64,000 nt of DNA from Adiantum capillus-veneris (Eukaryota > Streptophyta > Polypodiopsida > Polypodiales > Pteridaceae). The notes below the pieces were generated by a model. It searched no databases. It was not told the DNA's origin and saw nothing but the letters and a program-made list of their open reading frames with translations. Position 1 is the stretch's first letter, and the number at the start of each line of letters is the position of its first letter. The translations under genes were made by a program, and so were the position numbers. Positions 57,152 through 64,000 of the stretch are shown here, piece after piece. The DNA is taken from positions 109,404,469-109,468,468 of the forward strand of contig CM043951.1 of the NCBI GenBank assembly GCA_014529385.2, written 5' to 3'.

Positions 57152-57352
57152 CCAAGTGTTAGTATCCAAAGAGCACATCAAAGACAAAGATCCATCTTGG
57201 ATACATCACTCACAAGTTCAGTCAAAAGAAGCCAAAGAAAATCAACCAAGTGTTAGTATCCAAAGAGCACATCAAAGACAAAGATCCATCTTGGATACAT
57301 CACTCACAAGCTGGATCAAAGACAAAGATCCATCTTGGATACATCACTCACA
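57152..57352. repeat. About 90-bp tandem repeat, 2.5 units
   Basis: CACATCAAAGACAAAGATCC...ATACATCACTCACAA occurs three times. The first two units are preceded by CCAAGTGTTAGTATCCAAAG, and the third is shortened. Confidence 0.88.
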
Positions 57353-59424
57353 ACAAAAAAAGGTGAAAGGGTGGGTAGCATCAAATGAATCAATCACTGC
57401 TCATGGCTACTTTCTAGGAAACAATAATATTTAGGACAAAAAGCCTAAAGTAATATCCTAGACCTACTCACCTCAAGAAAGAGTTTGACAAAGAAAAATC
57501 CAAGATATCAATGGAAGACAAACACCTCAACTAGGAGAAAGAACAATCACAAAATACAAAAGCAAAGACCTTCATAAAAACAAGCAATTCAACAAGTATG
57601 GGTACCAAAGATAGGCGTCAACCAAGCAACACAGATAAGACAGGTGAAACATCATATGATTCCAATCAAGCTACTTGCAACACAAGGATTTTATGAAGGT
57701 AACACTCAACTATGGTTACCAAAAGTAGTAGCTCAACCTTGAATAACAAAGAGCACTTATGTAGCATAAGGCTCAACCCAAGGTAGGAAATTACAACCAT
57801 GAGCCAACAGAAGCCAATCAAGACCAAGGGTGATACAACATTTCGATGGATACCTTGTCTTCAAATAAAAAAGGCAGACTTTTACAATTGTAATCATCAG
57901 ATATGGATACCAAAGCCTAGTGTCCATCAACTCATCAAGAAAAAGGAGAAAATGCAAAAGACAGTCACACACACAACAACAACAATGTCGGTTCCAAAGT
58001 CGCTAGTAGAAACTCCATTACAAAAAACCAACAACCATTAACAACCACATCTCATGGAGGATAAAGCAAAATCTCCACCAGTCCTTTGTACAACCAAAGA
58101 ACATGTTTCACAAAGAAATATTGATATACAATATTGATATACTGGACAAAATGGTGGCATCCAAAGACCAAAAGAATGAAAGAGGCCTAAATCTCAAGAA
58201 CCTATGGAATTGGGTTTCTTGCCTTGAACAAGTGCATCCAAGTCACCATTAAAAGTACATGGCACTAAATGAGCAAGGTGTTAGTCCCAAAGCTTCAAGT
58301 AATGTTCTTTGTGGTATAAGGATCCTAGCTATTCTAGGTACTTCTCAAGCTGGACGGGTTGAGCATATTTACATTGTGTCGCTCAAGCTGGTATAGGTGA
58401 GCATAAGAGTCAAAGTCTATGTATTTTAAGTCTGATGAAGTGAAGAAGGAAGTCAAATAGACACTCACGCACTGAGCACATGTATGAGTGGAGAAGCTTC
58501 TAAATGAAAAACCCTTCTTGGAAAAATGAAAGGTATTGTGACATCCTTTGATGCCCCATGTGCTACACTTGTTCCTTGAAGAACCCATCAACTCCATGTT
58601 TCACACTACATGCTTGCTCTACAAATTTCTCATATGCATATAGAGTGTTCCATAATTTACACTTTCATTAGGCACTCTTCCCTTGTTTCTCCCAAGCACT
58701 TCCCTTGCATGAACATGTACTTCAAGTCCAATGGCTCAACTCCAATAAGAGCATATACAAAAGGTACTTTTTTCCCATCGGGTTTTTTTGTTTGGTCATC
58801 AAGGTTTTAGACCCTAATTTAGACACACTCATGAGTATCCTTTTGTATATATTCCTTCTATATTAACAACAATAAGGAAATTGCTACTTAAATCAATCGT
58901 CAAAGAGAGCCACAGGTGTAAGTCTCTACTACTTGTCAAGAGAACTCTTATATTCAAGGGCAACAAAAAAGCTCCAGCCAACAATGGATCAAAGACAAAG
59001 GACAAGCAATGACAAATTCAGCAAGAAAGTAATGATATCAGCATAAAGAGCTCATATAATTCTTTAGAGCCGGTGAAATATTACAAAGGACTCATATTGT
59101 AGTGGAACCAAGAGCAAGGTCCATCATCAAGTCAACAACCTAAAGCAGTTCACTTTCCACAATTGTAGGCAACACCAATAGCCATCTTCACTGCCAAAAG
59201 TGGAAACAAAGAGAAGAATGCACCACAAACTATAAATTTGCCTCAACAATCAAATTCCAATACACACATTAGCCAAGACATAGCAAATATGAATCACTCA
59301 AGGAAGGGGGGAGCGTCATCAACGACATAGCACTTTCAAAGATAAAGACCCATCTTGAAGATAAACTTGAAGACAACCCGAATGACCACATTGCACATGC
59401 TCATGTCAAGGAAGGACATGAGCT
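57353..59424 (+). other. Noncoding or fully decayed 3' part of the old LTR element
   Basis: AT-rich with many CAAAGA/AAGACA phrases. No domain recognised. Confidence 0.4.
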
Positions 59425-59861
59425 AGGAAGGGTGGAATGTTGATGGATTCACTAGGTAGATTTACTAAACGGGTGCCCACCTATCCGGACACCACACTTT
59501 TAATGAATTTGTACTCTACTAGGTTTCTAAGCTAGTATAGCTACACTGCATGTAAATCCTGATTCTTGGGTAGTAGGTTGATTCTTTGAGTTATAATTCT
59601 TTCATGATATGTGTAAAGGCCCATGTGAGCCAACCATTGGCCATTTAGAAATACCTAGGTATACATTTCAAGTGAAAGAAGGGAGAAAAGAGATCTGCTA
59701 TACATACCCCCAAGCCTCTTCTCAGCTCCAACTTGTAAACAAGTTTCCTAATGATTTGGTAATCCAATTTTGATTTTGAAACTTGCATTGTGTTCCTCTT
59801 TCTTTTCTCTTTCAATTAAGTGTAAGCATTGCTAATTCTATTGTGGTTTGCTACTATGAGT
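59425..59861 (+). repeat. Polypurine tract and 3' LTR (partial) of the old LTR element
   Basis: AGGAAGGGTGGA precedes TGTTGATGGATTCACTAGG at 59438. It is the counterpart of the LTR at 40077, with many substitutions and indels, so the element is old. It is interrupted at 59861/59862 by another LTR. Confidence 0.8.
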
Positions 59862-60583
59862 TGTTGGGAGAAAGAAATAGTGAGGCACCTTCAACATCAA
59901 TTCCATAATTCATAGATACATGTCTTCCCAACCTGTCTGCACACAATTTTCCACTAGGCCTCCCCTTTAAAAATTTAACATCACAAACCCACAACTTCAA
60001 CATCAATTCCATATTTCATAGATACATTCCCTCCTAGTCTGTCTGCACACAATTTTCCACTAGGCTTCCATAGCCATAACCCTGCAGAGAACTAGTCTTA
60101 ACCAGAAGAGTACAACTCCAATTAGGGCATTTTAAAGCTTGAGAGAAATCTTGAAAAATGAATGGCAAGCAAGTTACAAATGACCAAAATTGAGTCTACA
60201 TGCCGCTACATGCAAAGATTATGCGAACATACAGTTGTCTGGGCAAGACTACACATAGAGAAGGCAAGGCGAGGCAAAAAACTGCATCAGAAACCATTGA
60301 GGCACAACGAGATAAAACCTGAAATTTTTTGGATTTTGGCTGAACTTTTTTAAGTTTTTACATGATTTTTAGTTACATACAAGTTTCACTTCAAAAAACT
60401 CACTCACTGGCACTTATAGTAGCCCGACAACTGGCTCTATACTAGTGACTTCTGCATGTACATGTGCTTGCAAAAGCAAGCTAAAAAACCCACAAAATAA
60501 AGCCCACACACCCTTTTTAAATCATGCGTCATGTCCATATGTAAAAATTTATAAAAAATGGGGTGTCAAAAATGCACCCAACA
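59862..60583 (-). repeat. LTR of a minus-strand Ty3/gypsy element
   Basis: Bounded by inverted ends TGTTGGG (59862) and CCCAACA (60583). On the minus strand it is preceded by the purine tract GGGGTGTGGAAAACTA (60584-60599), so it is the element's 3' LTR. An internal direct repeat of about 75 bp (59889-59963 and 59996-60070, period about 107) is present. Confidence 0.75.
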
Positions 60584-60689
60584 TAGTTTTCCACACCCCA
60601 GCCTGCTAGACCATTCATGATCAGCAGCACAAAAGAGATCCTGTAAACCACATGATGGATTCTTCACTTCATCTTCATCCTTACATGAT

Positions 60690-61215
60690 AAAAAATTATT
60701 CAGAAGAAGACTCATCCTCAATTACATTCATCAACCTTGCAATATACTTCTTCAACTTGTAGCCATTCACATGTGCTTTATGTGGGGTACCATCCAAGTC
60801 ACCAAGCTGATATGTGCCATTTGAAAAACCTGTTTAAGACCAAGAAAGGACCTTGCCACTTGATTTGAAACTTCTTTGAACACTGCTATCAAGCTTACTA
60901 TTCTAACGAAGCACCATGTCACCCTTCTTGATGTCTTTGTCCTTCGCCTTCACATTTGCTTTTGCTTGATTGTTCTTCAAGACCTACTCATAATGCTCAA
61001 AATCCATCAACCTATCTAGTTGTACACATTGCAAATATAGAAGCCTCTCCTTGAGTGCATCATTGGGCTCTTATTTAAGCTTTAGCATGACCTTCAAAGC
61101 TGGTATCTCCACCTCAATAGGAAGTAAACCCTCTTTGCCAAAAACTAGATGGAAGGGAGAGAAACCAATACCCTCATATGTAGCTTACTGCACCTCTTGT
61201 GGCATCATGTAACTG
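60690..61215 (-). pseudogene. Ty3/gypsy integrase C-terminal part
   Basis: Minus-strand reading gives GFSPFHLVFGKEGLLPIEVEIP, then QLDRLMDFEHYE, a basic KANVKAKDKDIKKGDMV segment, and SNGTYQLGDLDGTPHKAHVNG. This is the end of plant gypsy integrases of the non-chromodomain (Tat/Athila-like) type. Several stops break it. The rest of Pol is missing beyond about 61215, so the element is truncated. Confidence 0.72.
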
Positions 61216-62620
61216 TTTAAAAATTTATAATGAAAAAGTCCTTTTGGAGTAAATATATGTGTGCAACAGTCCAATATATTTTTCTTGTCCTTTATGCTTT
61301 CTCATTTGATATCTTTGTTGTGTTGTAGGGGAAGAGAATCAGGCGTTAATTGCCCTACATGATTTAAATTTTACCCTTGACTGCAAAAAGCTACAAAAAA
61401 GGCAAATTGCCAAGGCTAGGCGGCTTAAAAGAGAAAAATTGAGATTGAGAGGCGCCTAAACTGCTATGGTCTATGACTCTCAAAAACTATGGAGTACTTG
61501 AATTATGCTCATCCCTCTGGGGAGGTTACATATGCTGAGTGGTATCCTCTACGGACCTAATATGGGTGCCGAAGCTTCTGGCATTCAATAAGCAGGATAT
61601 CATACTTGATTTGAATGACCTATTGGTCAGTGTTGTAGAGGGTCAGTATGGTGAAAATCCCCCTGCATATGCAGAGGAAATGGTTAAGTACAAAGTCGAT
61701 GCTCAGCGGACAATGTTTTGTCACATAGATAGCCACATTTGGAATGGTGCCTCCATTTTTTCCATGTTTTTATATAAAGCACTAGCATGCCGGGTAGGTG
61801 AATGCAATTCTAGATAGTGTCAAGGCTGGCAAGTGTTTTTACACAGTTCCATTGCACTGGCCCAATGTGGAAGATTAGGGATATGCCTATGTTCTTCAAG
61901 AACTTAAAGCTCTTTTGGAAGAACAATCGGATTTTGGGCCCCAGAAAACTTTTATCATTGGTGATAGTACATAAAAAGTGTGCCAGAATGGTGAAGGAAC
62001 ATGGCTTATTAGTCCCAAGTTAGAGCACCGGACTGTTGATAAGCAGTGACAACAATTTTTGGGATGCACTTTGACTGACTGGCTCTTTTTATGGATGTAA
62101 TCAGAGGATCATGCTAACTATACAATTGAAAACGTGCTTGATATTGGCCTAACTCATTTTTTGATGTAGTCATAAAAAAATGAGCTATCGTATTGTGATG
62201 TAGTCATCACACAACATGATAGCATCAGAAATAAGAGCTAGGGATGAAGCCGCGTGGACGAATGAGCTCCGTCAAAAACAAAAGGAGGCTGACCTAGAAG
62301 TTGCGGGACATGAGAGGGAAAGGCTGGACACAAAGAGACTGGAGAAGCAGATGCAGAAAGAAGAGGCTGAGTAGGAGCAAGAACCAATGAAGCGTAAATA
62401 CAAGATTCCTTGTCACGACAAAAAGGCTCAACAGTAGAATGTTCTTTATGTGTATTCTTTTGTGACGTAACTTTATGGAGTTAGCAGCAACACACTCTTT
62501 GTAAAATTCAAAACTATGTCAGGTCATTTGATGTTGTAATATCATGATGGATCCAAATCACCATTACAATGTCCAAAGCTGTTCTAACTTACATTTGAGA
62601 TGTTAAGAAACAACTTTTGT
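61216..62620 (+). other. Unidentified decayed coding-like DNA
   Basis: Stretches of readable protein on the plus strand (61539-61817 VVEGQYGENPPAYAEEMVKY; about 62220-62370 a charged helix rich in Arg, Lys and Glu) are broken by stops. I do not recognise the family. It may be the remains of a DNA transposon or a host gene. Confidence 0.35.
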
Positions 62621-62654
62621 GGTATTTAATTCTTTTGTGACAAAATCGGGGTTT

Positions 62655-62805
62655 CTATGTGCTAGCATAATGGGTATTCTAACTACCATATTGGATATGC
62701 TAACTAGCATACTCGGTATGATAACTAGCATACTGGGTATGCTAACTAGCATGTTAGCTAGCATAATGGCGATGCTAATTAACATAATGGGTATGTGTTG
62801 GCGGG
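62655..62805. repeat. About 21-bp minisatellite, block 1
   Basis: Degenerate units of GGTATGCTAACTAGCATACTG, six to seven copies. The core ATGCTAACTAGCAT is close to self-complementary. Confidence 0.88.
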
Positions 62806-63516
<711 letters not shown>

Positions 63517-63769
63517 ACACAACGCACAGTGAAACACGAATTGAATAATTCAAAAGTTAGGCTTAGGGTTACAAAATTTGACTTATATACATTCCTCTTT
63601 AGAGGGTTGTTCCCACAAAATCTAATGGCTGCTCAAATATTACAGAAAATATCATTCTGCTTCAAAAATAATGATAGAACAAATCGGAGAAACTTCTTCT
63701 GTGTTCTACCGTCAACAGTACAATAGCTAGAATACATATAGATATAATGAGCATTTTGAGCACAGTAGA

Positions 63770-63990
63770 AGTATGCTACATAACATACAAGGTATGCTAG
63801 TTAGCATATTGAACATATTAGCTAGCATATTTGGTGTGCCAACTAAGCATGCTTTGAGGTATATAGGGTATGCTAACTACCATGCTAACTAGCATGTTGG
63901 GTATGCTAGCTACAATACATATAATTAAATAAGCATTCTGATCATAATATTAGTATGCTACATAGCATTCTGGGTATGCTAGTGAGGCGG
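63770..63990. repeat. About 21-bp minisatellite, block 2
   Basis: The same motif family as 62655-62805 (GGTATGCTAGTTAGCATATTG, GGTATGCTAACTACCATGCTA and others), less regular. The phrase AATACATATA(G/A)ATATAAT...AGTATGCTACATA(A/G)CAT also occurs twice (about 63730 and 63915). Confidence 0.82.
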
Positions 63991-64000
63991 TCCGGGGCGG

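Overview
This is a piece of a large, repeat-rich land-plant nuclear genome. The evidence is a spliced plant-type SAMHD1/VEN4 gene fragment with GT-AG introns, Ty3/gypsy chromovirus and Ty1/copia polyproteins, L1-like LINEs, and long microsatellites. The Penelope-like element (PLE) without a visible endonuclease, together with the diverse decayed LINEs, would fit a non-seed plant such as a lycophyte or fern, but that placement is a guess. There are no prokaryotic features, operons or CRISPR arrays. Almost everything outside the one host gene is mobile DNA.

Region 1 (1-21.8 kb) is a nested stack. A dead Ty3/gypsy chromovirus (1-2547, resuming at 17969-21776) is split by two tandem PLE copies, A (2548-13765) and B (13766-17968). 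The gypsy halves overlap: 1021-2547 and 17969-19495 are the same 1,527-bp stretch, so the PLE pair is flanked by a very long direct repeat. Inside PLE A lies a 6.76-kb, GC-rich, minus-strand L1-like LINE (5879-12634) with a perfect 17-bp target-site duplication; PLE B keeps the matching empty site. Both PLE copies carry a hammerhead-ribozyme core near their 3' end (13644-13685 and 17847-17888). PLE B keeps a long open reverse-transcriptase frame (15605-17353).

Region 2 (21.8-25.3 kb) holds the only recognisable host gene: ten plus-strand exons encoding the C-terminal 264 residues of a SAMHD1/VENOSA4-like dNTP triphosphohydrolase, with intact frame and splice sites and a 16-nt microexon. The first half of the gene is not in the window, so the transposon stack probably sits in one of its introns. 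Two convergent tRNA-like (SINE-type) promoters lie just upstream of the first visible exon.

Region 3 (25.3-40 kb) holds LINE debris (26.9, 31.8-34.6, 37.1-37.5 and 39.3-39.6 kb), two 1.8-1.9-kb direct repeats separated by about 160 bp (27.5-31.4 kb), and TG, CA, CT and TA microsatellites.

Region 4 (40-59.9 kb) appears to be one old LTR retrotransposon. Its 5' LTR begins at 40077, followed by a primer-site-like sequence near 40987, and its 3' LTR begins at 59438. Gag remnants lie at 53.7-54.9 kb. A degenerate palindromic motif, best copy ACATGGATCGCGATCCATGT, recurs about ten times between 36.5 and 43.2 kb. A 155-bp tandem repeat follows at 43.6-44.0 kb. A nearly intact Ty1/copia polyprotein (46468-50448, one stop codon) sits inside.

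Region 5 (59.9-64 kb) starts with a minus-strand Ty3/gypsy LTR (59862-60583) and the C-terminal end of its integrase. It continues with unidentified decayed coding sequence, two blocks of a roughly 21-bp minisatellite (62.66-62.80 and 63.77-63.99 kb) and a CT microsatellite.
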